A stretch of 64,000 nt of DNA from Verrucomicrobiaceae bacterium (GTDB lineage: Bacteria > Verrucomicrobiota > Verrucomicrobiia > Verrucomicrobiales > Akkermansiaceae), in the NCBI GenBank assembly GCA_027484055.1, contig JAIXQH010000070.1:1-64000 (forward strand), given 5' to 3'. Under the pieces are notes generated by a model, which saw only the letters and a list, made by a program, of their open reading frames with translations, ran no database searches and was not told where the DNA came from. Below, piece by piece: positions 23,740 to 32,506 of this stretch. The translations under genes were made by a program, and so were the position numbers. Position 1 is the first letter of the stretch. Each line of letters begins with the position of its first letter.

Positions 23740-25059
23740 ATGCCCTTTCGCAACTTTGGACTTCAGGAAGAGATTGTCCGCGCCATTCAAAAGATCGGCT
23801 ACACCCAGCCGACCCCCGTCCAAGTGGCGGCGATTCCGAAGATCATGCAGGGAAATGACCTGATCGCCATCGCCCAAACCGGCACGGGAAAAACCGCCGC
23901 CTTTGTCCTGCCGATGCTGCACCGCCTCGTCCACGCGAACGCCCAAGGCAAGGACCGCAGCCTCCGCTCGCTCATCCTCGCGCCGACCCGTGAACTCGCC
24001 GTCCAGATCATGGAAAATTGCCGTATTTACGGCCAGAGCCTGCCCATCCGGGTGGCCGCGATCTACGGCGGTGTCGAGGAAGCTGCGCAAATCAAGGCGA
24101 TCCACAAAGGCGTGGACTGCATCGTAGCCACGCCCGGTCGCTTGCTAGATCTGAGCGCGCGGCAGAAACTCGATTTTTCACAGCTCGAAATCTTCATCCT
24201 CGATGAAGCGGACCGCATGCTGCACATGGGATTTCTCCCTGACATTGAGAAAATCAACGGCTGGATTCCCAAGCGTCGCCAAACCTTGATGTTTTCCGCC
24301 ACGCTTTCCAAGGAGGTCGAGTCACTCGCCCGGCGCTTCCTGTATCAGCCGAAAATGGTGCAAATCGGCAAGCGCTCGAACCCCGCCGACACCGTGGCTC
24401 AGTGCGTTTACGAAGTGCCCGCCCATTTAAAAAACGCGCTGCTGCTCGAACTCCTGCGCCAGCCAAGCTTCACCCGCGTGCTCGTCTTCGTCCGCATGAA
24501 AGACGGCGCAAATCTCCTGACAAATTTCCTCAAACTCGCCCACGTCAAGGTCGCCAAGCTCCACTCCAGCCGCTCCCAAGAGCAGCGCCTGCAAGCCCTC
24601 AAAGACTTCAAAGACGGTGCCGTGCAAGTGCTCGTCGCCACCGATATCGTCGCCCGTGGCATCGACATCGACGGAGTTACCCAAGTGGTGAACTACGATT
24701 TCCCGGTCAATCCCGAGGACTACGTCCACCGCATCGGCCGCACCGGGCGGGCGGAGGCGCAGGGCGAGGCGATCAGCTTCGTCCCGAAAAAGGATCTCAA
24801 CCTGCTAGACATCCTCGAAATGGCGATCGCCCAGCGCCTCCCGCGCAAGCGACTCCGTGGATTTGACTACCTCGCCCCGATCCCCGCGCCGATTCCTGGT
24901 GAAAAAACCGCCAAGCGCGACTGGCGGAAGCGCACCCGCGAAATCGAGGCCAAGCAAGCGACCCAAAAACCCGAGCCGAAGCGCGGCAAAAAAGGGCCGC
25001 TATTTGATGGGAAGACCTCACCGCGAAGTCGTAAAGGTCGCGAAGGGCCGCAAAAGTAG
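23740..25059 (+). CDS. DEAD-box ATP-dependent RNA helicase (RhlE-like)
   Basis: A 439-residue protein with all core motifs: Q motif (GYTQPTPVQ), AQTGTGKT, PTRELA, TPGR, DEAD, SAT, ARGIDI and HRIGRTGRA. The C-terminal 60 residues form a basic tail (AKRDWRKRTREIEAKQ) that likely binds RNA. It unwinds short RNA duplexes in ribosome assembly or RNA decay. A second DEAD-box gene lies 900 bp away on the other strand. Confidence 0.94.
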   Translation: MPFRNFGLQEEIVRAIQKIGYTQPTPVQVAAIPKIMQGNDLIAIAQTGTGKTAAFVLPMLHRLVHANAQGKDRSLRSLILAPTRELAVQIMENCRIYGQSLPIRVAAIYGGVEEAAQIKAIHKGVDCIVATPGRLLDLSARQKLDFSQLEIFILDEADRMLHMGFLPDIEKINGWIPKRRQTLMFSATLSKEVESLARRFLYQPKMVQIGKRSNPADTVAQCVYEVPAHLKNALLLELLRQPSFTRVLVFVRMKDGANLLTNFLKLAHVKVAKLHSSRSQEQRLQALKDFKDGAVQVLVATDIVARGIDIDGVTQVVNYDFPVNPEDYVHRIGRTGRAEAQGEAISFVPKKDLNLLDILEMAIAQRLPRKRLRGFDYLAPIPAPIPGEKTAKRDWRKRTREIEAKQATQKPEPKRGKKGPLFDGKTSPRSRKGREGPQK

Positions 25060-25082
25060 GATGGGGAAGTTCTGACAAGACA

Positions 25083-25106
25083 TGGACAGAGGGGATAAAA
25101 ATGTGC
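25083..25106 (+). repeat. Third, weaker match to the 27-bp element, outside the prophage
   Basis: TGGACAGAGGGG followed by ATAAAAATGTGC. It agrees with the phage copies in (T)GACA, GG(A/G)TAAAA and TGTGC, with a one-base insertion. It lies 45 bp upstream of a 62-residue gene. From memory the layout resembles ends of IS21-type elements; no transposase is present. Confidence 0.35.
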
Positions 25107-25150
25107 AATGTGTCTGCGATCTGAGACAGGCAAACAACCAATCAGCAGCC

Positions 25151-25339
25151 ATGAAACCATCGGAAAAATTCAACCGTGAAGTGCGCGACGCGGAAAAGCG
25201 TGCCTCCCGCCGTGCCGATGAAGAGCGCCTCAAGGCCGGCGAGGACCCCGCTGTTCTGCAACGCGAGAACTCCATTTTCCCCGAAAGCTTCTTCAAGAAC
25301 GCGCGCATCTCCAATCGTAGGCAATCACTCGGGCGCTGA
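25151..25339 (+). CDS. Small charged protein, partner of a decayed nucleotidyltransferase
   Basis: A 62-residue highly charged, helical protein (EVRDAEKRASRRADEERLKA). ATG 25151 is preferred to an upstream frame start. It ends two bases before the ATG of the nucleotidyltransferase remnant, so the two formed an operon. Such small proteins beside nucleotidyltransferases can be antitoxin-like, but no family is recognised and this one may be a leftover. Confidence 0.5.
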   Translation: MKPSEKFNREVRDAEKRASRRADEERLKAGEDPAVLQRENSIFPESFFKNARISNRRQSLGR

Positions 25340-25341
25340 CC

Positions 25342-25673
25342 ATGCCTGAAACCCGGATCAGCGACTACGCGGCCTTTCTCCGGGATCTCGGTGCCAGCAA
25401 TACCGACTATTTCCTCGGCGGCGGGCAGGCGGTGAACTTCTGGGCGGAATTCTACATTTGCTCGGTGAAATAATCGGTGGGCGTCTCACCCAGCGCGCGC
25501 TCATCCACGAACTCAAGCTCCTGAAACGCATCCTCAAGCTCCAAAAAGTGCGCCAGGCGCTGCAAAACATCGGCACAGATCCCGCGACCTTGTTTCCAGC
25601 CAAACAACTCCGATCCTGCGGCCTCGCCACCGTCGAATCCTTCGCCCACACGGCCTTGAAAACAACTCACTAG
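25342..25673 (+). pseudogene. Remnant of a nucleotidyltransferase-like gene (internal deletion)
   Basis: The first 43 codons read RISDYAAFLRDLGASNTDYF and LGGGQAVNFWAE, the GG-x-A-xNFW start of nucleotidyltransferase (MNT/AbiEii-like) proteins, then stop at 25471. A different frame from about 25476 reads ALIHELKLLKRILKLQK and IGTDPATLFPAKQL, which looks like the C-terminus of the same family. The middle, with the Mg-binding aspartates, is missing. The gene is thus disabled by a deletion plus frameshift. Confidence 0.6.
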
Positions 25674-25734
25674 GCGCGATCAAGCCTGCGGAACACTTGG
25701 GAGAAAAGAGCCACCGTGAAATCCCCTAAAACCT

Positions 25735-25944
25735 CACAACGCGTCATTAGGCCCCCGCAATCAGCATTTAGGCGCTCGCGGCGAGGACATCGGTCTTCTC
25801 AATCGTCACTTCGACCTTCGCAACCAGCGCTTAGGGTCTCGTAATGGACAGTTAACCCTTCCCAACGAGCACTTCGACGCTCGCAATGACCGCTCAGCCT
25901 TTCACAACGACCTTTTGGCTCTTCGCAACGAAGGCTTCGGCGTC
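25735..25944 (+). repeat. Ten degenerate 21-bp tandem repeats
   Basis: Exact 21-bp phase from 25735. Units such as CGCAACCAGCGCTTAGGGTCT and CCCAACGAGCACTTCGACGCT share (C)GCAAC at the start and CTT or GCT at the end. Read in phase they encode seven-residue units, R-N-x-x-[LF]-[GD]-x, for example RNQHLGA, RNQRLGS, PNEHFDA, RNDRSAF, RNEGFGV, ending in RTH and TAA. The frame opens after a TGA at about 25714-25716 and has no obvious start codon. Confidence 0.75.
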
Positions 25945-25952
25945 CGCACTCA

Positions 25953-27083
25953 CTAAACGATCACATCTCCACTCAAGGTTTTCACCCGCTTGCCCATCTT
26001 TTTCTGAATCAGTTGGAAATGAGCGGCTTCCTCCGGTGAGACGAGCGAGATGGCATCGCCCGGTGAATCGGCACGCCCCGTGCGGCCGATGCGATGGACG
26101 TAGTCCTTCGGCGAGCGGGGCAGTTCGTAATTGATCACGCAGGGGAGAAACTCGATGTCGACTCCGCGGGCGAGCAGGTCGGTGGTGACGAGCACACGGA
26201 GCTGGCCGGACTTGAATTGCTGCAAGACGTCGCGGCGGGTTTGCTGGCTGAGCTTGGAATGGATGGACGCGGCATGGATGCGATTTTTCACCAGCTTGTT
26301 GACGATGGCGTCGGTCTTCAGGGTGGAGGAGGCAAAGACGAGCACTTGCTGATAATTTCCCTGCTGGATGAGGTAGCGCAGCAGTGGGCCTTTTTTCTCC
26401 TCAGAGACCAAATAGGCGAGCTGGTGAATCAGGTCGATGTCGCCCGCGTCCTCAGCCACTTCGATGACCTGTGGATTTCTTAAAATGAGCTGCTGGATCA
26501 AACTCAAATCCGCACTGAGGGTGGCAGAGAAAAGCAGATTCTGGCGCTGCGCCGGGAGCCGTGCGAGCAGTTGATCCACCTCGGCTTTGAAACCGAGGTT
26601 GAGCATTTTATCCGCCTCATCGAGCACCAAGATCCGGATGGAAGAGAGTTTCACCGCGTTTTTCTCGATCAATTCCAGCAAGCGTCCGGGCGTGGCCACT
26701 AGGATGTTCGCCTTCCCGATTTCCTGCATCTGCGGGTTGATAGAGACACCGCCGTAGATCGCGAGGCAGGTCTGCCGCTCGCTGAGCGCGGGGAGGAATT
26801 CATTAAAAACTCGCTGCACTTGATCCGCCAGCTCCCGGGTCGGCACCAGCACCAGCACTGTCGGTTCTCGGTATTTGAAAGCGCCGACCTGTTGGAGCTG
26901 ATGGAGAATCGGCAGGACATAGCTCGCCGTTTTTCCCGAGCCTGTCTTGGCGATTCCCAAGACATCCCGCCCCGCAAGGACCGCAGGGATGACTTGTTGC
27001 TGGATGGGCGTCGGCTGCGTGTAGCCCGCGGCTTCAATCGGATTCAATAAAGCAGGAAAAAGGCCGAGCGCAGAGAAAGACAT
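25953..27083 (-). CDS. DEAD-box ATP-dependent RNA helicase (RhlE-like), second copy
   Basis: A 376-residue protein, near the minimal helicase core. Motifs: GYTQPTPIQ, AKTGSGKT, PTRELA, TPGR, DEAD, SAT, ARGVDI, HRIGRTGRA. There is almost no C-terminal extension, in contrast to the other helicase here. The two share roughly the same core but clearly differ, so they are paralogues or independent acquisitions rather than a recent duplication. Its stop is nine bases beyond the last repeat of the 21-bp array. Confidence 0.94.
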   Translation of the reverse strand: MSFSALGLFPALLNPIEAAGYTQPTPIQQQVIPAVLAGRDVLGIAKTGSGKTASYVLPILHQLQQVGAFKYREPTVLVLVPTRELADQVQRVFNEFLPALSERQTCLAIYGGVSINPQMQEIGKANILVATPGRLLELIEKNAVKLSSIRILVLDEADKMLNLGFKAEVDQLLARLPAQRQNLLFSATLSADLSLIQQLILRNPQVIEVAEDAGDIDLIHQLAYLVSEEKKGPLLRYLIQQGNYQQVLVFASSTLKTDAIVNKLVKNRIHAASIHSKLSQQTRRDVLQQFKSGQLRVLVTTDLLARGVDIEFLPCVINYELPRSPKDYVHRIGRTGRADSPGDAISLVSPEEAAHFQLIQKKMGKRVKTLSGDVIV

Positions 27084-27146
27084 GTCGGCGGATCTTTATG
27101 AAAGTTCGAGGTCATGGCGAGCTTGTATTGCCGATGACATTTCTCT

Positions 27147-29702
27147 TCAAACTCCCGTCACGACTGCATTATAAACCATGTGAAGTAGCACGCAGGGGCC
27201 AAGCCGCCCGCTTTTTTTGAAAAGTATGGCGCTGCACACACCCAGCGCCATCACAGGAAACCACGATATTGGCGGATGATAGATTCCAAAATACGCGGCA
27301 CTTCCTAGCACCGCTCGCCAACCGCCCCATTCCCGATCGAGAGCCCGATACAGTAGCCCGCGAAAAAAATACTCCTCCGCAAACGGTGCCATTCCCACCG
27401 CTAGGGTCATCATCCAGATTTTTTGACCGATACCGCCCGCTGCGGCCTTATCCATCTCAGCCATCCATTCATGAGTGAGAGGAAATATCCGTAATCCTTG
27501 CAAATACAACAGCGCAAGCCCACCCAACACGATTCCTACCAGAGCCGCGCCGGCATAAGCACGCGTGATACTACCGACTGGTCCCCAGCTCCAAATTTCC
27601 GCCGCTTTTACGCCCCTGTTTTCAAGAAAAACACTCATGCTTATCCAAGCGATCACCCCCACTACACCGTAAGAAATTGCCCGCACCAGCCAGATTGTCT
27701 CCATCCCCCCAATGGCGACCGCTACGGCCGTGGCTATTCCGATCACTTCTATCATTGCGATGATACCGATCATCGCATGCATCAAGGTCGGTGCTGGTGG
27801 TAATTTCTCAGACCATGGGTCAAACAGAAACGGCAGCCGCGCACGGAAGTTTTGCCACATCGCAGCGCCAGTTAGGGCGGAGAAAACCACACCCGTCACT
27901 GCTACACTCCACACTCCAGTCATGATGCCAATGGCGAAGGTAAATGTCCCAAGCATTGCCGCCCAGCGTCGCCCTTGCGGAATTGGTTCTGGCTCCCCCG
28001 AGTTGCTCGGGGCATTCGCCAACGTCACCATTTTTTCTGAAAGACTCCGACCAAAGAAAAACCAGCCCGCACCTGCTAGGGCAATACGCCACCATTCCGC
28101 TGGAAACATGCACAAACCCACAAGCATGACTAGCCCAACGATGGCGCTCGAGAGCAGCCACCACAGCCGGGCCTTTGCTTTCAGCAGTGATTCCATGCCA
28201 TGCGGCCATGTCGTCGCCAGCCATAAGGCACCACCTTCCGAAGTCAGCGAGCGCGGACCCAGCACTAGCAGGAAATAGGTACCACACAGCACTGCTGCAC
28301 CGCATATGCCATTCCAGCTTCCCACCGCATTTGCCATCAAGGAGCGGAAGTTAAACAATTGAAAACTTGCCATTGTCAGCGGGATTAACACCGCCTGCAC
28401 CACCGCTCCTTTGTCCCGCCAAAACCATAGCAGCTCCTTTCGATAGAGCGGTTGACTTGATAGCAACCTTGGCCCTGATCCACGCACTGGCCCCGGGCTC
28501 GATGCCCCACTGCTTGCCTGCAATCCTTGATTTGCTGCCCACCAAGCGAGCGATACCGCCCCAGCTATCATGAGCACTGAAAGGGTCACACCCGAAATCA
28601 CTACCTGCCAGATCATGGGTTTTTCACCCCAGCCGATCAGCAAAGCCCGTACTGGCCAGAGCGGTAGCCAGCCAACTAGCGGCGCTAACAACTTGATCGA
28701 AGTCTCCTTTAGGGTTGGCACTGCAAATGAAAAAAGAGGCAGGGTAAAAGCTACATAGCCCAGCCATGACATCAGCCCCAGCGCCGCACCACGGCTGCGC
28801 GGTGGTAACCTTAGCATTGCGGAAATTTCCAGTGCCTTGTTGAGACAAGATGCCGATACTGCAAATGCCAACCCAACGATGGCCCCACCTAACAGCCCTG
28901 GCAGCAGGCCAAACTTCGAGACTAACACGATCCACCAAAAGATCGGAGCCGTGAAATACACAGGATTTGCAATCATGGGTGCAAGTTGATCTGCCGCAAA
29001 TGCTGCCACAGGCCGAACCGGATGACTCTGAACCCACTCCCACATCGGGTGCCGCCGTCGTTGCATATCCAGTTCAAGGCCCTCGCCTTGGCACACCATC
29101 ATCACAAACCACCAGATGATAATGAATCCTAGAAAAATCCAAAGTGCATCATGGTTGTTTTCCAAAGTTCCACCGGAAATCCCGAGCGTGTCTTTTTTTA
29201 AAATGAACCCATTTGAACCGTACCGGTGGAATTTGCGAGTGATCAGGATACGGTCGGCGTCATAGGAAAGACCTAACTCATTACATCGCCAGTAGCCAAC
29301 ATAGTCGATGAATTCGCCTCGCAGTTTCTCATATGCCGCAGCATCGCTAGCAGATGGTGACCACGAACCATCCATGTCCGCCAAATTTTTCTCATAGCTT
29401 TTAAACCACTCTAGCGAGGACGCAACGTCATCGGGTATGACTAGACGATTACGTATATCACTAACTTCATTTTCATGGTCGAAACTAGGCTCGACCACCA
29501 GAAAACCAAGCACCCCATGAATGAACGCCATCAACAAAATCACCATGACCATCCCCAAGGCACCCATCGCATTGGTAGAGCTGCCTTTCCGCCTGTTCAT
29601 CAACTCCTGTTGACGCTTCTGCCGCCCCTTAGTCCTCCGGCGTGCCGCTTTCCAGAGCAGCTTGATCACGGTCCAATTCGCCGTCGGTGGTCGTAGGTTC
29701 AT
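27147..29702 (-). CDS. ABC-2 type permease fused to a CPBP (Rce1-like) intramembrane protease
   Basis: An 851-residue polytopic membrane protein. The first about 650 residues look like an ABC-2 permease pair, with many hydrophobic helices and cytoplasmic segments such as YRKELLWFWRDKGAVVQAVL. The C-terminal about 190 residues carry the CPBP signature: PFAEEYFFRGLLYRAL (two Glu and Arg), YFGIYHPPISWFPV (His), and a final His in CVLLHMVYN. The gene overlaps the upstream ATPase gene by 4 bp, so the ATPase and this fusion form one transporter. The cargo is unknown; peptide or lipid export with coupled cleavage is possible. Confidence 0.8.
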   Translation of the reverse strand: MNLRPPTANWTVIKLLWKAARRRTKGRQKRQQELMNRRKGSSTNAMGALGMVMVILLMAFIHGVLGFLVVEPSFDHENEVSDIRNRLVIPDDVASSLEWFKSYEKNLADMDGSWSPSASDAAAYEKLRGEFIDYVGYWRCNELGLSYDADRILITRKFHRYGSNGFILKKDTLGISGGTLENNHDALWIFLGFIIIWWFVMMVCQGEGLELDMQRRRHPMWEWVQSHPVRPVAAFAADQLAPMIANPVYFTAPIFWWIVLVSKFGLLPGLLGGAIVGLAFAVSASCLNKALEISAMLRLPPRSRGAALGLMSWLGYVAFTLPLFSFAVPTLKETSIKLLAPLVGWLPLWPVRALLIGWGEKPMIWQVVISGVTLSVLMIAGAVSLAWWAANQGLQASSGASSPGPVRGSGPRLLSSQPLYRKELLWFWRDKGAVVQAVLIPLTMASFQLFNFRSLMANAVGSWNGICGAAVLCGTYFLLVLGPRSLTSEGGALWLATTWPHGMESLLKAKARLWWLLSSAIVGLVMLVGLCMFPAEWWRIALAGAGWFFFGRSLSEKMVTLANAPSNSGEPEPIPQGRRWAAMLGTFTFAIGIMTGVWSVAVTGVVFSALTGAAMWQNFRARLPFLFDPWSEKLPPAPTLMHAMIGIIAMIEVIGIATAVAVAIGGMETIWLVRAISYGVVGVIAWISMSVFLENRGVKAAEIWSWGPVGSITRAYAGAALVGIVLGGLALLYLQGLRIFPLTHEWMAEMDKAAAGGIGQKIWMMTLAVGMAPFAEEYFFRGLLYRALDREWGGWRAVLGSAAYFGIYHPPISWFPVMALGVCSAILFKKSGRLGPCVLLHMVYNAVVTGV

Positions 29703-30448
29703 CGGGCCGTGGCGTGGGTAATTTCCACAAAAACCTCTTCTAGTGGTCTACCACCACAGATTTCTTCAAGGCTACCGGTCCGAATGAGTGTGCCCTCGCG
29801 AATGATGGCGATGTGACTGCAAAGCCGTTCCACCTGATCCATAAAGTGGGTTGAAAATACAATCGTCGTTCCACCCTCTGCTAGCTTTCGCATCAGATCG
29901 AAAAACATTCGGGTGGATTCGACATCGAGCCCATTGGTCGGCTCGTCCAGAATCAGTAAGGGCGGCTGGTGAATCAATGCGAGTAGAAGCCCCAGCTTTT
30001 TCTTCATACCGCGCGAATAGTCGTCGGCATAGGCACTCATCGCTTCGACCATTCCCAGCAGCGTGATGAGTGGTTTTAGATTTAGCAGCGCAGTGGTCAC
30101 GTCCAATCCGTGCATCCCAGCACTTAACTCGAGGATTTCCTGGCCGCTGAGGTAGGAATAAAATACCGGCTCATCTGGCAGAAATCCGACGAGCTGTTTC
30201 ACCCGCACTCGATCTTCGAAGCAATCGTAGCCATCGATTTGCAGCGAGCCACGAGTCGCCTTGAGGATGCCCATCAGCAGCCGGAACAGAGTGGTTTTTC
30301 CTGCACCGTTCGGGCCAAGCAGGCCACTGATTTGTCCGCGCGGTAGCGACCACGTCACCTCGCGAAGGGCCAGTTTACTGCCAAATTGTTTGGAAACAGA
30401 ATTGATTTGGATGAATGACTCTATGGCGGGTGCTGGGGGAGAATTCAT
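29699..30448 (-). CDS. ABC transporter ATP-binding protein
   Basis: A 249-residue ATPase with Walker A (GPNGAGKTT), Q-loop near VGFLPDEPVF, signature YSRGMKKKLGLLLAL (SRGMKK variant of LSGGQ), Walker B (LLILDEPTNGLD) and H-loop (VFSTHFMDQ). The SRGM signature is typical of ABC-2 exporters of the CcmA/NatA group. ATG 30448 is chosen (MNSPPAPAIESF). It energises the fused permease-protease encoded directly downstream. Confidence 0.92.
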   Translation of the reverse strand: MNSPPAPAIESFIQINSVSKQFGSKLALREVTWSLPRGQISGLLGPNGAGKTTLFRLLMGILKATRGSLQIDGYDCFEDRVRVKQLVGFLPDEPVFYSYLSGQEILELSAGMHGLDVTTALLNLKPLITLLGMVEAMSAYADDYSRGMKKKLGLLLALIHQPPLLILDEPTNGLDVESTRMFFDLMRKLAEGGTTIVFSTHFMDQVERLCSHIAIIREGTLIRTGSLEEICGGRPLEEVFVEITHATAR

Positions 30449-30565
30449 CACGGACAAACTGTTATGAAAGCGCATCCGGAAGCTCAAGAGAGTTTTTGCG
30501 AGGGTCAAAAACGCATGGCCGTGTATGAATCAAGTTACGCCCCGCACCTCTTCCCGCTTGCCAGC

Positions 30566-31234
30566 ATGCCATGGACATCCAGACTCCCGCACGTGAAAGT
30601 CCTCGTCACCGCTGGCCCCACTCGCGAACCGATCGACCCGGTGCGTTTCCTGACGAATCGCTCGTCTGGAAAAATGGGCTACACCCTTGCCGGGGCCTTT
30701 GTCCATGAGGGGCATTCCGTTCTGCTCATTTCTGGACCCACGGATTTACCGGTGCCGGATCATGTCGATTTCATCCCGGTCGAGACCGCCGCTGAAATGT
30801 ATGAAGTCGTCTCGCGCCACATCTGGCGGATGGATGTCGCCGTGTTTGCGGCCGCAGTCGCGGATTACACGCCTGCCTGCGTCCAGCCTCAGAAGCTCAA
30901 GAAATCGGGCGAAACCCTCACCCTCGAACTCGTCCGCACGGCAGACATCCTCGGCTCCGCTCGCGAGGTCTTCGGCTTCAAGGGCACGCTCGTCGGATTC
31001 GCCGCTGAGACGGAAAATCTTGAGGCAAATGCCCGCGACAAGCTCACCCGCAAGCGCTGCGACCTCATCATCGCCAACGACGTTTCCCAGCCAGGCATCG
31101 GCTTCGACTCGGATGAAAATCAAGTCCTGCTCGTTTATCCCGACCACACCGAATCTCTTCCCACCGCCACCAAACACGCGCTTTCTCTCGAACTCGTGGA
31201 AAAAATCATTCACTTACCTCACCTCATCTCATGA
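30566..31234 (+). CDS. coaB: Phosphopantothenate-cysteine ligase (CoaB), stand-alone
   Basis: A 222-residue enzyme of coenzyme A synthesis joining cysteine to phosphopantothenate. Signature: VLVTAGPTREPIDPVRFLTN, then SSGKMGYTLA, AAVADYTPA, KKSGE and FAAET. In most bacteria CoaB is fused to the CoaC decarboxylase; here no flavoprotein domain precedes it, so CoaC must be encoded elsewhere. ATG 30566 is the last start before the domain; ATG 30515 or 30464 are possible. The stop overlaps the next gene as ATGA. Confidence 0.88.
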   Translation: MPWTSRLPHVKVLVTAGPTREPIDPVRFLTNRSSGKMGYTLAGAFVHEGHSVLLISGPTDLPVPDHVDFIPVETAAEMYEVVSRHIWRMDVAVFAAAVADYTPACVQPQKLKKSGETLTLELVRTADILGSAREVFGFKGTLVGFAAETENLEANARDKLTRKRCDLIIANDVSQPGIGFDSDENQVLLVYPDHTESLPTATKHALSLELVEKIIHLPHLIS

Positions 31235-31980
31235 CCGACCTCGAACTCGCCACCCACGCCGCCCTTGAAGCGGGTAAACTCCTCCGCCAGCACTTCGGCA
31301 GCGACACCGTCGTGGATGAAGCCTGCCCGCACGACATCAAGCTCGCGCTCGATAAGGAATCCCAAGAACTCATCACGAAAATCCTCCTCGGTGCCCGTCC
31401 GGGTGATGCGCTCTATGGCGAAGAAGGAATCGCCGGCAATCAAGATTCCGAGCGTCAATGGATCGTCGACCCCATCGACGGCACGGTGAATTACTACTAC
31501 AGCATTCCCCATTTCTGCGTCTCCATCGCCCTGCGCGTGGCCGGGGAAATCGTCGTCGGCGTGATCCATGACCCCATGGTCGGAGAAACGTGGACCGTCG
31601 CCAAAGGCGGCCCGGCCCTGCTCAATGGCCAGCCGATCCGTTGCAGCCAGCGCACCACGCTCGCTGAGTCGATCCTCTTCGTCGGCTGCGGAAAAGACGA
31701 CGCCGCGATGCGCACCGGCATCGAGCGTTTTCACCGCGCCTCACTCCGCGCCCGGAAAATGCGGATGATGGGTTCGGCCGCGCTCGGCATGGCCTACATC
31801 GCCAGTGGTCGGCTCGACGGTTACATCGAGTCGCGCATTTCCCTGTGGGACATCGCCGCCGGGCAGCTCCTCGTCGAGACGGTGGGCGGTAAAGTGGAGC
31901 TCACGCCAAATGGGGACCATGCCGACACCTACGCGATCATCGCCAGTAACGGTAAAATCCCCTTAGAGGAAATTCTATAA
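31231..31980 (+). CDS. Inositol monophosphatase family phosphatase
   Basis: A 249-residue Mg-dependent phosphatase. Metal-binding motifs: GEEG (residues about 67-70), WIVDPIDGTVNYYYSIPHF, and WDIAAGQLLVE near residue 210. It could act on inositol phosphate, PAP/APS-type (CysQ-like) or other sugar phosphates; the exact substrate is not readable. It is coupled to coaB by a 4-bp overlap and followed after 1 bp by ispF, forming an operon. Confidence 0.88.
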   Translation: MTDLELATHAALEAGKLLRQHFGSDTVVDEACPHDIKLALDKESQELITKILLGARPGDALYGEEGIAGNQDSERQWIVDPIDGTVNYYYSIPHFCVSIALRVAGEIVVGVIHDPMVGETWTVAKGGPALLNGQPIRCSQRTTLAESILFVGCGKDDAAMRTGIERFHRASLRARKMRMMGSAALGMAYIASGRLDGYIESRISLWDIAAGQLLVETVGGKVELTPNGDHADTYAIIASNGKIPLEEIL

Positions 31981-31981
31981 C

Positions 31982-32452
31982 ATGACCGGCATCGGCTACG
32001 ACGTTCACCAATTCGCAGAAAATCGCCCGCTTGTGCTCGGTGGGGTGACGATTCCTCACAGCCACGGCCTCGCCGGCCACTCGGATGCGGACGTGCTCTG
32101 CCACGCCATCGCGGATGCGGTGTTAGGCGCGATGGGGCAGCCGGACATCGGTTACTATTTCCCGCCCGGAGACCCGAGCTGCAAGGACATTTGCTCGCTG
32201 AGGATCTTGGAAAAATGCCGTGAGCTCGCCGCCGAAGCTGGGTTAAAAATCATCAATGTGGACTCCACGCTCATCGCCGAAGCCCCGCGAGTCCTGCCGC
32301 ACCGGGACGCGATGCGGACGAACATCGGCACCGCGCTGGGCATCCCGCCCGAGCGCATCGGCATCAAGGCGACGACCAATGAAAACATGGGCTTCATCGG
32401 CCGGCGCGAAGGGATGGCGGCACTCGCGGTGGCGCAGGTGGAAAACGCCTGA
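31982..32452 (+). CDS. ispF: 2-C-methyl-D-erythritol 2,4-cyclodiphosphate synthase
   Basis: A 156-residue enzyme of the MEP isoprenoid pathway, the usual family length. Motifs: GIGYDVHQF (Asp and His zinc ligands), GLAGHSDADVLCHA (His ligand) and KATTNENMGFIGRREGMA. It forms a trimer with active sites between subunits. It starts one base after the phosphatase stop. Confidence 0.96.
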   Translation: MTGIGYDVHQFAENRPLVLGGVTIPHSHGLAGHSDADVLCHAIADAVLGAMGQPDIGYYFPPGDPSCKDICSLRILEKCRELAAEAGLKIINVDSTLIAEAPRVLPHRDAMRTNIGTALGIPPERIGIKATTNENMGFIGRREGMAALAVAQVENA

Positions 32453-32506
32453 TGGATTATTCCGTATTGGCAGCATCGAAATCACCTCATAGCCTCGCGC
32501 CCTTCG

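Noticed and set aside
25735..25957. CRISPR array
   Set aside because: The 21-bp units are contiguous and degenerate with no separate unique spacers, and no cas gene is nearby.
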